This document shows positions 34,961 through 44,584 of a stretch of DNA of 64,000 nucleotides, one piece after another. Position numbers and translations under genes: made by a program. The stretch is from Thiodiazotropha sp040506705 (GTDB taxonomy: Bacteria; Pseudomonadota; Gammaproteobacteria; Chromatiales; Chromatiaceae). The notes under the pieces are model-generated. The model made no database searches. It saw only the letters and a list, made by a program, of their open reading frames with translations, and was not told the DNA's origin. Numbering within the stretch: the stretch's first letter is position 1; every line of letters starts with the position of its first letter. Location of the stretch: the NCBI GenBank assembly GCA_040506705.1, contig JBEVWG010000002.1:124001-188000 (forward strand), in the 5' to 3' direction.

Positions 34961-35887
34961 TTATTCGACCACCTCATCCGCCAATAACAACACGCTTTCC
35001 GTTAGCTCAAGTCCTATTTTACTGGCTGTTTTTGCATTCAAGGTCATGCGGGTACCCAATGGGTCCTGCACGCCAATCTGTGACGGTTTCACACCATGTT
35101 GCAGTATATCTTCTGCCAGGCCTGCAGCCTGCGCCCCGACGCTTGGGATATCCGGATTGACCGCCAACAGCAATCCGAGACGAACGATATTGTCAGATTG
35201 GCCGATACAGATCAGACGATCTTTAACGCATTGGCGTTTTAACCAATGGATATTCTCCAGTGTGTAGAGCACAGGGTCGGTTGGCAGCCAGACAGCATTA
35301 ACCTTTCCTGCCAATCGACGGTATGCCTGCTTAAGCTCTTTTGCCCGCTCAATTGGCTCAGCAGATATTTCAACACCAACCAGTTCAGCGGCACTGATTG
35401 CCTCTTCAACACTCGCCAAACTATGTGTATTGCTATAGATAACACCTAAACGGGTGACATCGGGAAACAGCAGATTCATTGAAAGCAGTTGTGTACCAGG
35501 GGCGACCTCAGCATCGATTCCTGCAAGGTTGTCCTGTCCCTCCAGCAGTCGATAGCGTTGCCAATTAAGTACCATGGCAAAAATCACCGGTACCTCCTGC
35601 CTCGATTGGGTAGCCAATTTAGCAAAATAGGCGGCTTTAGCACCAAATGCCGCAATCAAACCAGGTTTGGATGCCATAACCTCTGCCATCACCTCTGGCG
35701 CCCGCTGTATATCCCCTTTTAGATTGAACACCTCAACCGGACGTTTCAATTTAGATCTGAATTGAACAAGGGGCTGTTCGTAAACTGCTTCTGAATCGGA
35801 GAGCAACACAACAACCGGTGCCTGATCTGACCAGGCAGACAAGGTCATCATAATCATGACTAAAAATAGCAGACACCTATCTCGCAT
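34961..35887 (-). CDS. ABC-type substrate-binding protein (ABC_sub_bind family)
   Basis: About 308 aa from the ATG at 35887, which has GGAG six bases upstream. Signal peptide to ~residue 21. Two Rossmann-like lobes: VVVLLSDSEAVYEQPLVQF at the start, AAFGAKAAYFAKLA, VIYSNTHSLASVEEA, VWLPTDPVLYTLEN and NPDIPSVGAQAAGLAEDIL. These are periplasmic binding proteins of the peripla_BP/ABC_sub_bind type. No permease or ATPase is nearby. It overlaps the next upstream gene by 11 bases, in an operon headed by a histidine kinase, so a sensory role is likely. Confidence 0.88.
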   Translation of the reverse strand: MRDRCLLFLVMIMMTLSAWSDQAPVVVLLSDSEAVYEQPLVQFRSKLKRPVEVFNLKGDIQRAPEVMAEVMASKPGLIAAFGAKAAYFAKLATQSRQEVPVIFAMVLNWQRYRLLEGQDNLAGIDAEVAPGTQLLSMNLLFPDVTRLGVIYSNTHSLASVEEAISAAELVGVEISAEPIERAKELKQAYRRLAGKVNAVWLPTDPVLYTLENIHWLKRQCVKDRLICIGQSDNIVRLGLLLAVNPDIPSVGAQAAGLAEDILQHGVKPSQIGVQDPLGTRMTLNAKTASKIGLELTESVLLLADEVVE

Positions 35888-36677
35888 GATCACTCCACCC
35901 ATCAATCTGAAGAGTACGCATCACCGTACTGTCTTGGGATGAAAGTATGAATTTTATCAGTTGATCTGATTGCTCTTTAGTGACGGCACCATCCAGGTAG
36001 CCCAATACCGGCATATCAACTGGAGTAAAATCGCTATAGACCCGTAGAGAATCGATCAGTTTTGGGTTAATGCTCTTAAACAGTTTCAAGTTTGTCTGAG
36101 TTACCAGAGCGACATCGACCTGCCCCAATGCAGCCGCAAAAATTGCATCCGCATCCTTGGGCACCTCAACAATACTGACCTGATCAACATCAATCAGATC
36201 ACTAGCATCCAATATGCCACTCAGTAACTTTTTGGAGTCTGGTCCCAAGCTGGTCATCGCCAAAGTTTTCCTCCCTGACTTACGAAATTCACTATTCCCT
36301 TTACGCTTACTAACCAGCAATTTTTGGTAGTCGTTTCGTTGATGACGTACTGCTTGCAATAACGGATTGAACCCAAGCTCATCAACATAGCGCTTCAGAT
36401 ACCAATGGGGCGCAAACACAAATGCAGGTCGATCCTCACGTACCCGTTGATCAAAATCGTTCAGATGAGCAAACGGCTGAAACTCTATGGATATGCTGAA
36501 ATCTCTAAGCAGCATCTCCATATCACTTTTCAATCGGCCCAGATTATTCTGTGGTGAATCGGGATTGAAATAATAGAAACGCAGACCGCTATCCCCAAGT
36601 AAGGCACCTGGGAAGATCAGCAGCCAAAGCCATAGCAGGCAAGCGTTAATGTTTAATGTAGTACGCAGCAAGACCAC
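35877..36677 (-). CDS. PhnD/SsuA-like periplasmic binding protein
   Basis: 266 aa with a signal sequence (~residues 8-28, LLWLWLLIFPGALLG). The fold resembles the phosphate/phosphonate-binding PhnD group: RFYYFNPDSPQNNLGRLKSD, RPAFVFAPHWYLKRY, ALGQVDVALVTQTN and a closing helix. Transport partners are absent. It lies 12 bases downstream of the histidine-kinase stop and overlaps the ABC_sub_bind gene, forming a kinase plus two binding proteins operon. The ligand is unknown. Confidence 0.82.
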   Translation of the reverse strand: MVLLRTTLNINACLLWLWLLIFPGALLGDSGLRFYYFNPDSPQNNLGRLKSDMEMLLRDFSISIEFQPFAHLNDFDQRVREDRPAFVFAPHWYLKRYVDELGFNPLLQAVRHQRNDYQKLLVSKRKGNSEFRKSGRKTLAMTSLGPDSKKLLSGILDASDLIDVDQVSIVEVPKDADAIFAAALGQVDVALVTQTNLKLFKSINPKLIDSLRVYSDFTPVDMPVLGYLDGAVTKEQSDQLIKFILSSQDSTVMRTLQIDGWSDHAR

Positions 36678-36689
36678 TCCAAGAGCATC

Positions 36690-38306
36690 TTATTCACCTG
36701 GCAACTCGAAATAGAAAGTGGCACCTTTATCTACCTCTGACTCAGCCCAGACGGAACCGCCATGTCGATGTATAATTCTGGCTACTGTTGCCAGGCCAAT
36801 TCCGGAACCTTCAAATTCACTATTTTTATGGAGACGCTGAAAAGCACCAAACAATTTATCAGCATAGCGCATATCAAACCCAGCGCCATTATCTTTGACA
36901 TAAAAGCATGGCATCCCTTTATTAACTGTTTTACCAAAAATAATTTCGGCCCGTTCGACACGACTGCTATATTTCCAGGCATTACCAATCAGATTATCGA
37001 GCGCTATCGCCAGTAAGCTTTGATCTCCACGGACTTTCAACCCAGACTCCACCTGATAGTGGATCTGTCGCTCAGTTTCCTCTCCCTTTAACTTCTCCAC
37101 TACGTTGTTAGCCAGTTCACTCAAATCAATATCACTGATCTCCATCTCCTGACGACCAAGACGTGAGAGCCTTAACATGTCGTCGATCAAATGGCCCATG
37201 CGGGTAGCAGCCGACCTGACACGACGCAAATAGTCATGCCCCATCTCATCAATACTATCCTCATACTCCTCAGAGAGCGCCTGACTGAATCCCTCTATAC
37301 TTCGTAAGGGTGCACGCAGATCATGGGAGACCGAGTAGTTAAAGGCCTCCAGCTCTTTATTACTCCGTTCCAGCTCAATCGTCCGCTCGGCCACTTTCTT
37401 TTCAAGCGATCTGTTGTACTCATCCAACTGACCATGGGAGATCTCCAGGTTGCTTGTCATTCGGTTGAAAGAAGTGGCAAACGAGCCAAATTCAGAACAG
37501 AGTAAGCCATTCATACTGAGACGATAGTTCAGGTCTCCTGCAGATACCTCCTTTACACCCTTATCGAGCTGACTGACCGCTCTCAGCAGACGTTGAGTAA
37601 AGATCAAGGCCACAAGAAAACCAAACAGGATAAATGCCGCTGCAACTGAGATGTAGAAAATGCGGATTTGGCGCATCTTCTCATCCCACTGTTCGATGCG
37701 CGCATCGATGCTTGCCTGTAAGCCGACCAGTGATATTCCACAACGTAAAACACCCCATAGTTCTTGCCCATTAAATACTGGTGTCACTACCTGCATCGAC
37801 TCTTCAGCCAGTAAGTCATTTGATGAATCACTGACAAACCGTACCGAAAAGTCACTTACCGTATCGCCTGCAAAGTCACTCTCAATCAGAGAGAGCGCTT
37901 CGATATCAACAGCATCTTTAGGTGTGGCGCCCACCTGTTGCGGCAAACTGTGAGCAACAATCTGACCCAGTTTACTGACCACCAAACAGAACCGAATATC
38001 ACCATCGCCATCTGCAACCCGTTTCATCAGGGCATTCAGAAAACTGAAATCATAACCAACAATCGCTTGATTTGAGCTGAGTGCCATACTGCGCACCAAT
38101 GATGCGTTCCTTGCCTGCATAGCACTGTGTATGGCAGCAATATCCGCCTTATGCTCTGTTTGGCGAAAGTCACTGATTTGTTGCCAGAATAGAAGACTGA
38201 TGGTTGTAAATAACAGCAGTAATGCCAGATTCATCGATACCAGATAGAGTCGGATCGAGGGCAGTTTTCCGGTGGGCAACAAGAATTTCATCACTCTCAT
38301 AGACAA
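36690..38306 (-). CDS. Membrane sensor histidine kinase
   Basis: 538 aa. TM1 ~22-42, an extracytoplasmic sensor domain ~45-205 (Cache-like), TM2 ~213-235, HAMP ~236-290, a coiled coil, then HisKA with SVSHDLRAPLRSIEG carrying the phospho-acceptor His near 326. HATPase_c has the N box NLIGNAWKYSSR and the G boxes KDNGAGFDM and GSGIGLATV. The kinase domain is of the type often paired with small Rcp1-like response regulators; one is encoded 8 kb away on the same strand. First gene of the operon with the two binding proteins; divergent from the TonB receptors. Confidence 0.93.
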   Translation of the reverse strand: MSMRVMKFLLPTGKLPSIRLYLVSMNLALLLLFTTISLLFWQQISDFRQTEHKADIAAIHSAMQARNASLVRSMALSSNQAIVGYDFSFLNALMKRVADGDGDIRFCLVVSKLGQIVAHSLPQQVGATPKDAVDIEALSLIESDFAGDTVSDFSVRFVSDSSNDLLAEESMQVVTPVFNGQELWGVLRCGISLVGLQASIDARIEQWDEKMRQIRIFYISVAAAFILFGFLVALIFTQRLLRAVSQLDKGVKEVSAGDLNYRLSMNGLLCSEFGSFATSFNRMTSNLEISHGQLDEYNRSLEKKVAERTIELERSNKELEAFNYSVSHDLRAPLRSIEGFSQALSEEYEDSIDEMGHDYLRRVRSAATRMGHLIDDMLRLSRLGRQEMEISDIDLSELANNVVEKLKGEETERQIHYQVESGLKVRGDQSLLAIALDNLIGNAWKYSSRVERAEIIFGKTVNKGMPCFYVKDNGAGFDMRYADKLFGAFQRLHKNSEFEGSGIGLATVARIIHRHGGSVWAESEVDKGATFYFELPGE

Positions 38307-38487
38307 AAGAGTTTAAATAGTTACTTGCGCTATGTCAGCTAAGAATCCGATTTCTCTTGATTTTTCTCAATCGCGCTCCTAGCTTTATAAGCTCAATCAA
38401 GAAAAATGAGCGCAGATCTTATGGCGATAGCCTTTTTGGAATTCTTATTACTATCTCTTCAGCGACTTTACTGAACAGACTGTAAAC

Positions 38488-40665
38488 ATGACCACTAGAC
38501 GCCATAGTAAACTCATCTTCATGTTTTTTCTGAGCTGCCATTTCGCTGCCACAGCAACTGAAGCTCCCCTGATCTCTGATGAACAGATGCAGGAGGCAGA
38601 GCGTCTCTTCAGTGGTCCTGTTGAGGAGGACTACTATCGAACCGATGCTGTTTTGGTAAGCGCCACTGGCAGTGCAAAACCGGTATTCCTGGCACCATCC
38701 GTTGCAACGGTGATCACAAAAGAGGAGATCAGAGCAATGGGGGCCACTACGCTGGATGAAGTACTGGAAACCGTTCCGGGACTTCATGTCTACATGCCCC
38801 AGTCACCCAACTATCAGACCCAGTGGTCCATTCGGGGTATCCACACCAATGCCAATCCCCACGTCCTGCTGCTGTTCAATGGACAGCCGGTTCAGGATCT
38901 TCATCGGGGAAGACGCCCCAGTCAAGTTCAGTTACCAGTCAGCATGATCTCAAGAGTGGAGGTCATTCGTGGGCCAGGCTCAGCCGTACATGGCGCCAAT
39001 GCCTTCGCCGGCACCATCAATGTCATTACCAAGGACGGGCAGGAGATTAATGGCAGTCAAGGTGGATACCGAGGCGGCTCCTTTTCCCGCAAAGATGCCT
39101 GGGCACTACAGGGAGGACAGTACCAGGGTTGGGACATCGCAGTCAGCTTAGACATGATGAAATCGGATGGCGATAACGACAGGGTCATCGAACGTGACCT
39201 CCAAACCTCGCTGGATGAGAGCTTCGGTACCTCAGCCTCATTGGCTCCCCGCGCCATGGACACCCAACATGACATTCTAAATGGCTACATCGGTCTCAAT
39301 CGTGAGAACTGGCAGCTCTATCTCTGGGGCTGGCGTGAGAACGACGGGGGCGTCAGAGCAGGACTGGCAAACGCAATGGCCGACGACAACCGTCTTGAGA
39401 GTGATACCTTGTTGGGAGATATCAACTATAAAAACGATCAGTGGGCAGAAGAGTGGAGCTTCGACCTCAGTCTCAGTTATCTCTATCTGAAGGCCTCGAC
39501 CTATTTGCAGCTCTTTCCGCCAGGCTCCCTGCTACCCATCGGTAGTGACGGAAATCTCAGCTTTACCAACCCAGCAACTCTGACGCTGTTCACCGATGGA
39601 TATATAGGTTTTCCAATACGTACTCAGAACCAGCTCAGTACTGAAAGCAGTGCTTTATATGATGGCCTGGCCCAGCATCAACTTCGGTTTGCACTTGGTT
39701 ACCAGTACACTGAGACTCGCTATAAAGCCTATCAAAACTGGGGGCCAGGGGTACTCGACGGTACTCAAACCGAGGTTGATGGAACCCTGACCGAGCTCAC
39801 AGGCGATCCGAGAGTATTCATGCCAGACGTAGAACGCAGGTTATGGTATGTCTCCGCACAGGATGAATGGAATTTTGCAAAAAATTGGGAATTGACACTG
39901 GGCGCCCGCTACGACCGCTATTCAGACTTTGGTGGCACATTTAATCCCAGAGCTGCCCTGGTTTGGCAAACGCGCTATGACCTGACGACCAAGCTGCTCT
40001 ACGGACGCGGATTCCGTGCGCCGAGCTTTACCAATGTACATGCCCAAAACAATCCCATAGGCCTTGGTAATCCTGACCTGGATCCAGAGACCCTGGATAC
40101 TCTGGAACTGGTCTTCGACTACCGCCCAACGGTAGATTTAAGACTCGCGGCCAATCTCTATGCCTATAATATCAAAGGGTTGATCGAGTTCTTACCCGAC
40201 GATGGGGAGACAACCTCAACATCTCAAAATGCCCGTGACCAGAAAGGTAAGGGGGTCGAACTGGAGGGGGACTGGCAGATTACAGAAACTCTCAGACTCA
40301 ACTCCAATATTGCCTGGCAGGACTCGAAAGACAAAGAGACAGGAGAGAGAGTGCCCCATGCCCCCAGGCTACAAGGCTACTTCTCTTCCGATTGGCGTCC
40401 TGTTCCTGACTGGTCCGTCAATGCACAATGGTTCTGGGTCGGACAGCGGGAGCGAGACAAAGGGGATCCCCGGGACAATGTCGATGACTACAGTATCGTC
40501 AACCTTACCCTGCGTCGTCAGCAGTTGTTTGAACATTTCGATGTTTCACTGGCAGTACGCAACCTTTTTGATGAGGATGTACGGGAGCCGAGCACTACAG
40601 CTATCCCCGATGATTATCCGATGAAAGGCCGTGAAATCTGGACTGAAGTTCAAGTAAGCCTATGA
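38488..40665 (+). CDS. TonB-dependent outer-membrane receptor 1
   Basis: 725 aa. Signal peptide to ~residue 24. A short acidic segment is followed by the TonB-box-like DAVLVSATGS. The plug domain has SVATVITKEEIRAMGATTLD, PVSMISRVEVIRGPGSAVHG and NAFAGTINVITK. The 22-strand beta-barrel ends in a strand ending with the aromatic and hydrophobic residues WTEVQVSL. No N-terminal STN signalling domain. The substrate (siderophore, vitamin, metal or other) cannot be told. Overlaps the paralogue by four bases, so the two are coupled. Confidence 0.93.
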   Translation: MTTRRHSKLIFMFFLSCHFAATATEAPLISDEQMQEAERLFSGPVEEDYYRTDAVLVSATGSAKPVFLAPSVATVITKEEIRAMGATTLDEVLETVPGLHVYMPQSPNYQTQWSIRGIHTNANPHVLLLFNGQPVQDLHRGRRPSQVQLPVSMISRVEVIRGPGSAVHGANAFAGTINVITKDGQEINGSQGGYRGGSFSRKDAWALQGGQYQGWDIAVSLDMMKSDGDNDRVIERDLQTSLDESFGTSASLAPRAMDTQHDILNGYIGLNRENWQLYLWGWRENDGGVRAGLANAMADDNRLESDTLLGDINYKNDQWAEEWSFDLSLSYLYLKASTYLQLFPPGSLLPIGSDGNLSFTNPATLTLFTDGYIGFPIRTQNQLSTESSALYDGLAQHQLRFALGYQYTETRYKAYQNWGPGVLDGTQTEVDGTLTELTGDPRVFMPDVERRLWYVSAQDEWNFAKNWELTLGARYDRYSDFGGTFNPRAALVWQTRYDLTTKLLYGRGFRAPSFTNVHAQNNPIGLGNPDLDPETLDTLELVFDYRPTVDLRLAANLYAYNIKGLIEFLPDDGETTSTSQNARDQKGKGVELEGDWQITETLRLNSNIAWQDSKDKETGERVPHAPRLQGYFSSDWRPVPDWSVNAQWFWVGQRERDKGDPRDNVDDYSIVNLTLRRQQLFEHFDVSLAVRNLFDEDVREPSTTAIPDDYPMKGREIWTEVQVSL

Positions 40666-42920
40666 AATATAAACCAAAATCATCTGACAAACCAATCCAT
40701 TTCGATGGTCTCTATACGGAGATAGCTCAACACCCTTTCACATCAAGCAGCAGAAATCTGTGTATTTCACTCTTTTTCATCCTTGCCCAGACTGCTACGA
40801 CCGGCGCTTTTGCGGATACCCCTGTGATCACAGACCAGCAGATGAGAGAGGCTGAGGCGTTATTCAGCGGCCCAGGAGAAGATGACTACTACAGAACCGA
40901 CGCAGTACTTGTCTCTGCCACTGGCAGCGCCAAACCAGTATTTCTTGCTCCATCGGTCGCCAGTGTGATCAGCAAAGAGGAGATCCAGGCCATGGGGGCC
41001 AGAACGCTCTTTGAAATTCTCGAAACCGTGCCTGGTGTTCATATATCTCCCTCCAGCAATTATGGCCCGCTGATCACCAACATTAATATTCGCGGCATCA
41101 CTACTGCCCTTAACCCGCAAGTTTTAGTATTGATCAATGGGGTACAGATCAAGGATCTGTGGAATGGTAATCTCGGTCACCGCTTCGAAATGCCTGCTGA
41201 GATGATCTCCCGAGTGGAGGTTGTGCGAGGACCAGGGTCAGCAGTACATGGCGCTGACGCTTTTGCAGGCACTATCAACATCATCACCAAAGATGGTCAA
41301 GAGATAGATGGTGCCCGTGCAGGGCTCCGTCATGGATCTTTCAACACCTCCAATGGCTGGATGCAGTACGGCACCAACCACCAGGGCTGGGATCTGGTCG
41401 CCAGTCTGGAAGCCTTAAAGCAGGGCACAGACGATGAACGAGTCATTGAACAGGATCTTCAATCCACACTGGACGAGAGTTTCGGCACTGAGGCGTCTCT
41501 GGCCCCAGGTGCGATGAACCTTGACCAGCGCCTCATCAACTACCATCTCGGTTTGAGTAAGGATAACTGGAGTGCTCGTATCTGGGGCCTTTGGCAGAAA
41601 GACGCCGGTGTCGGTGTCGGTGCAGCGCCTGTGCTCGATTCTGAGGGAAGTCTGGAGAAGGACATTTACAACCTCGATCTCCTCTACCAGAACCAGGATC
41701 TTCACCCGGACTGGGCGTTAAATTTTCGCTTCAACTACAACTACACCGACTACATCAATAAATTCACACTCTTCCCTGCTGGCGCCACTCTGCCTATAGG
41801 CGCCGACGGCAACCTGAATTTCAATAACCCAGTCGGGCTCACCCACTTCACAGAAGGATATATTGGCCAGCCGAACAGCAGCAATAAAACTCTCGGCTAT
41901 GAGGCGACAGGGTTCTACGATGGTTTTGCCAATCACCACTATCGTATTGCAACAGGCTATAAAAAGTTAACATTGGAACCCCATGCAAAGCAGAACTTTG
42001 GCCCGGGGGTGATCGACGGCAACCAACCGGTGGTGGATGGCGATCTGACTAATGTCGCCACACCTTATCTCTACGGCCCCAGCAAGACTCGTCATCTCCG
42101 CTACCTCTCCCTGCAGGATGAATGGACGCTGACAAGAGGGTGGGATCTGACCCTGGGGGCACGCTACGACAGCTATTCGGACTTTGGTGACACCTTCAAT
42201 CCTCGGTTCGCCCTGGTGTGGCAAACCCGCTACGACTTAACCACCAAGCTGCTCTATGGCCAGGCATTTCGCCCACCCTCTTTTTCCGAACTCTACGCAC
42301 AAAACAATCCAGTCCAACTGGGCAATGAGGCGTTAGATCCTGAGACTATTGATACCCTTGAGCTGGCACTGGACTGGCGACCAACCTCAGACCTGAGACT
42401 GGCCACTAACCTATATGCGTATCAGATCAATGATCTGATCGAGGCCGTCCCTGATGCCGACGGCGCCAGTAACACCAACCAAAACGCACGGGATCAAGAG
42501 GGACAGGGTGTCGAATTTGAGATCGAATGGCAGGTCAACCAAGCCCTAAAACTCCAGGCGAATGGTGCCTGGCAACAGAGTGAAGATAGTGACAGTGGAG
42601 AGGAAGTAGCCAACACGCCAGGATTTCAATACTACGCCCGTGCGAATTGGCAATTCCTACCTAAGTGGTCACTTGATAGCCAGTGGTTCTGGATTGGCGA
42701 TAGAGCGCGTGCTGAGGGAGATAGCCGCCCCGACATTGATGACTATCAGATCGTCAACCTGACTCTGCATCGAAAACAGATTATGCAATACCTGGATCTG
42801 ACCATGGCCGTCAGAAACCTGTTTGATGCCGATGTTCGCGAACCGGCCAATTCATCTATAGTCAATGACTACCCAATGGATAGCCGTGGCTATTGGGTTA
42901 CAGTAGAAGTCAGATACTAA
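40662..42920 (+). CDS. TonB-dependent outer-membrane receptor 2
   Basis: 752 aa, clearly paralogous to the preceding receptor. Shared stretches are YYRTDAVLVSATGSAKPVFL near the start and DLTTKLLYGQAFRPPSFSEL-type barrel segments. The N-terminus is longer (~30 residues before the signal-like LCISLFFILAQTATTGAFA), so an internal start is possible. Plug and barrel are complete. The tandem, overlapping arrangement suggests a recent duplication with divergence of the extracellular loops. Confidence 0.93.
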   Translation: MKYKPKSSDKPIHFDGLYTEIAQHPFTSSSRNLCISLFFILAQTATTGAFADTPVITDQQMREAEALFSGPGEDDYYRTDAVLVSATGSAKPVFLAPSVASVISKEEIQAMGARTLFEILETVPGVHISPSSNYGPLITNINIRGITTALNPQVLVLINGVQIKDLWNGNLGHRFEMPAEMISRVEVVRGPGSAVHGADAFAGTINIITKDGQEIDGARAGLRHGSFNTSNGWMQYGTNHQGWDLVASLEALKQGTDDERVIEQDLQSTLDESFGTEASLAPGAMNLDQRLINYHLGLSKDNWSARIWGLWQKDAGVGVGAAPVLDSEGSLEKDIYNLDLLYQNQDLHPDWALNFRFNYNYTDYINKFTLFPAGATLPIGADGNLNFNNPVGLTHFTEGYIGQPNSSNKTLGYEATGFYDGFANHHYRIATGYKKLTLEPHAKQNFGPGVIDGNQPVVDGDLTNVATPYLYGPSKTRHLRYLSLQDEWTLTRGWDLTLGARYDSYSDFGDTFNPRFALVWQTRYDLTTKLLYGQAFRPPSFSELYAQNNPVQLGNEALDPETIDTLELALDWRPTSDLRLATNLYAYQINDLIEAVPDADGASNTNQNARDQEGQGVEFEIEWQVNQALKLQANGAWQQSEDSDSGEEVANTPGFQYYARANWQFLPKWSLDSQWFWIGDRARAEGDSRPDIDDYQIVNLTLHRKQIMQYLDLTMAVRNLFDADVREPANSSIVNDYPMDSRGYWVTVEVRY

Positions 42921-42977
42921 CCGCCTAAGCCATGCTTTCATAGGGTTCATCCGCTGCTATACTTTCTTTAAATTGGT

Positions 42978-43018
42978 CACTATAATTACCATTATTTGAA
43001 ACATTGGTAACTGTAGTG
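42978..43018. promoter_or_regulatory. Palindromic operator of the hipBA-type pair
   Basis: CACTATAATTACCATT (42978-42993) and ATTGGTAACTGTAGTG (43003-43018) match at 13 of 16 positions in inverted orientation with a 9-base spacer. A perfect -10 hexamer TATAAT (42981-42986) lies inside the left arm, with no good -35. This is the expected layout for autorepression by the antitoxin. Confidence 0.6.
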
Positions 43019-43051
43019 TCCATTAAAGTATCTAACCAAAAACGAAGCGCC

Positions 43052-43330
43052 GTGGTTTTCCCCAATAATCAAAAATACCTTTCGCAGTTGGGGGCAAACA
43101 TCAAGCTTGCACGAAAGCGCCGGAATTACACTCAAACACTGATTTCAGAACGCACCGGTTTGAGCCGTTTGACCATTCGAAAAATAGAACACGGAGATCC
43201 CAAAGTCTCCTTGGGCCACTATGTGGCAGTGTTGAGCGTACTTGGCCTGGTGAAAGATTTAGCGATGGTGGCTAGTGATGATGAGCTGGGCCAAAAGCTT
43301 CAGGACATCAAGCTGATGAGTAAAAAATAA
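43052..43330 (+). CDS. HipB-like antitoxin, Xre-family
   Basis: About 92 aa from the GTG at 43052. Earlier in-frame starts (GTG at 43016, TTG at 43004) fall in or next to the operator palindrome and lack a ribosome site, so the start is uncertain. The helix-turn-helix is IKLARKRRNYTQTLISERTG plus LSRLTIRKIEHG, followed by a HipB-like tail (LASDDELGQKL type). It should bind the upstream palindrome and neutralise HipA. Its stop shares one base with the hipA start (TAATG). Confidence 0.85.
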   Translation: MVFPNNQKYLSQLGANIKLARKRRNYTQTLISERTGLSRLTIRKIEHGDPKVSLGHYVAVLSVLGLVKDLAMVASDDELGQKLQDIKLMSKK

Positions 43331-44571
43331 TGGATACTGAAATATTCGTCTTTGCCAATTGGGAGGAATTCGCAAAACCGGTTTTAGTGGGGAGACTCCG
43401 TTCGGCGGTTAGTAACAAAAACAGGGAGCACTACAGCTTCACTTATGATGAAGCGTGGCTGAAGTCACCCAATGCCCAAAAGATAGATCCGGATCTCCAT
43501 CTGTTCTCCGGAGAACAACACAATATGGATTCCAATAACTTCCACGTTTTCCTGGATTCCTGTCCGGATCGTTGGGGGCGGCTGCTGATGAAGCGTCGCG
43601 AAGCCATTCTTGCTCGTCAGCAAGAACGCCGGCCTCGGATGCTGTATGAAGTGGACTATCTTCTTGGCGTTCATGATATTTACCGCCAAGGCGCGTTGCG
43701 ATTTAAAAGCTCACTGGACGGAGAATTTCTGGACAATGATGAACGACTATCCGCACCGCCCATGTCTTCATTGAGAGATCTTGAATATGCAGTTCAACAA
43801 GTTGAAGTTGGTGATAGGGATGATGCGGATTATTTAAAATGGTTGTTTATGCTGATATCGCCAGGCTCCTCCTTGGGTGGTGCTCGGCCCAAAGCAAGTG
43901 TGGTCGATGATGAAAATCATCTATGGATTGCAAAATTCCCAAGCCAGTATGATGATTACGATATCGCTGCCTGGGAATATCTTGCCTACAAGCTCGCACT
44001 GGATGCAGGTATTAAAATGGCACCCTGCCGAATCGAAAAATTTAATAACCATCACCATACATTCCTGACTCAGCGTTTTGACCGCACTGCAATGGGTCGC
44101 AAACACTTTACATCAGCGCTGACACAGCTTGGCTACTATGACGGAGAGTATGACGCCAGCTATCTTGAGTTAGCTCAATTCCTCACAGAACATGGCACAA
44201 ATACTAAAAAAGACCTTGAACAATTGTGGCGTCGCATCGTCTTTAATATCGCTGTCTCCAATACGGATGATCATTTGAGAAACCACGGATTTATCTATCA
44301 CAAAGGCGGCTGGCTCTTATCACCCGCTTATGACATCAACCCTGTCACTCCCACAAATGGATTACATTTAAACATTAGCGATGATGACAACAGCTTGAAT
44401 TACGATCTGGCAATGGAAGTAAGTGATTTTTTTCAGCTGCAATACGCAGATGCTGAAAAGATAAAAGGTGAAGTGCTGACGAGTGTACGTCAGTGGGAAA
44501 GGGTGGCTAAAAGCATCGGGATCAGCCGTCATGAGCTGCAAATAATGTCCACGGCGTTTAATATTGGGTAG
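43330..44571 (+). CDS. HipA-family serine/threonine kinase toxin
   Basis: 413 aa, normal length. N-terminal couple domain (GRLRSAVSNKNREHYSFTYD). The kinase core starts at SPGSSLGGARPKASV (phosphate-binding loop), then LWIAKFPS with the ATP-binding Lys, NTDDHLRNHGF with the catalytic Asp, and LSPAYDINP (metal-binding Asp). HipA kinases phosphorylate targets such as aminoacyl-tRNA synthetases and slow growth. All key residues are present, so it is likely active. Convergent with the downstream GGDEF-EAL gene. Confidence 0.9.
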   Translation: MDTEIFVFANWEEFAKPVLVGRLRSAVSNKNREHYSFTYDEAWLKSPNAQKIDPDLHLFSGEQHNMDSNNFHVFLDSCPDRWGRLLMKRREAILARQQERRPRMLYEVDYLLGVHDIYRQGALRFKSSLDGEFLDNDERLSAPPMSSLRDLEYAVQQVEVGDRDDADYLKWLFMLISPGSSLGGARPKASVVDDENHLWIAKFPSQYDDYDIAAWEYLAYKLALDAGIKMAPCRIEKFNNHHHTFLTQRFDRTAMGRKHFTSALTQLGYYDGEYDASYLELAQFLTEHGTNTKKDLEQLWRRIVFNIAVSNTDDHLRNHGFIYHKGGWLLSPAYDINPVTPTNGLHLNISDDDNSLNYDLAMEVSDFFQLQYADAEKIKGEVLTSVRQWERVAKSIGISRHELQIMSTAFNIG

Positions 44572-44584
44572 AGCTGCAACTCAA

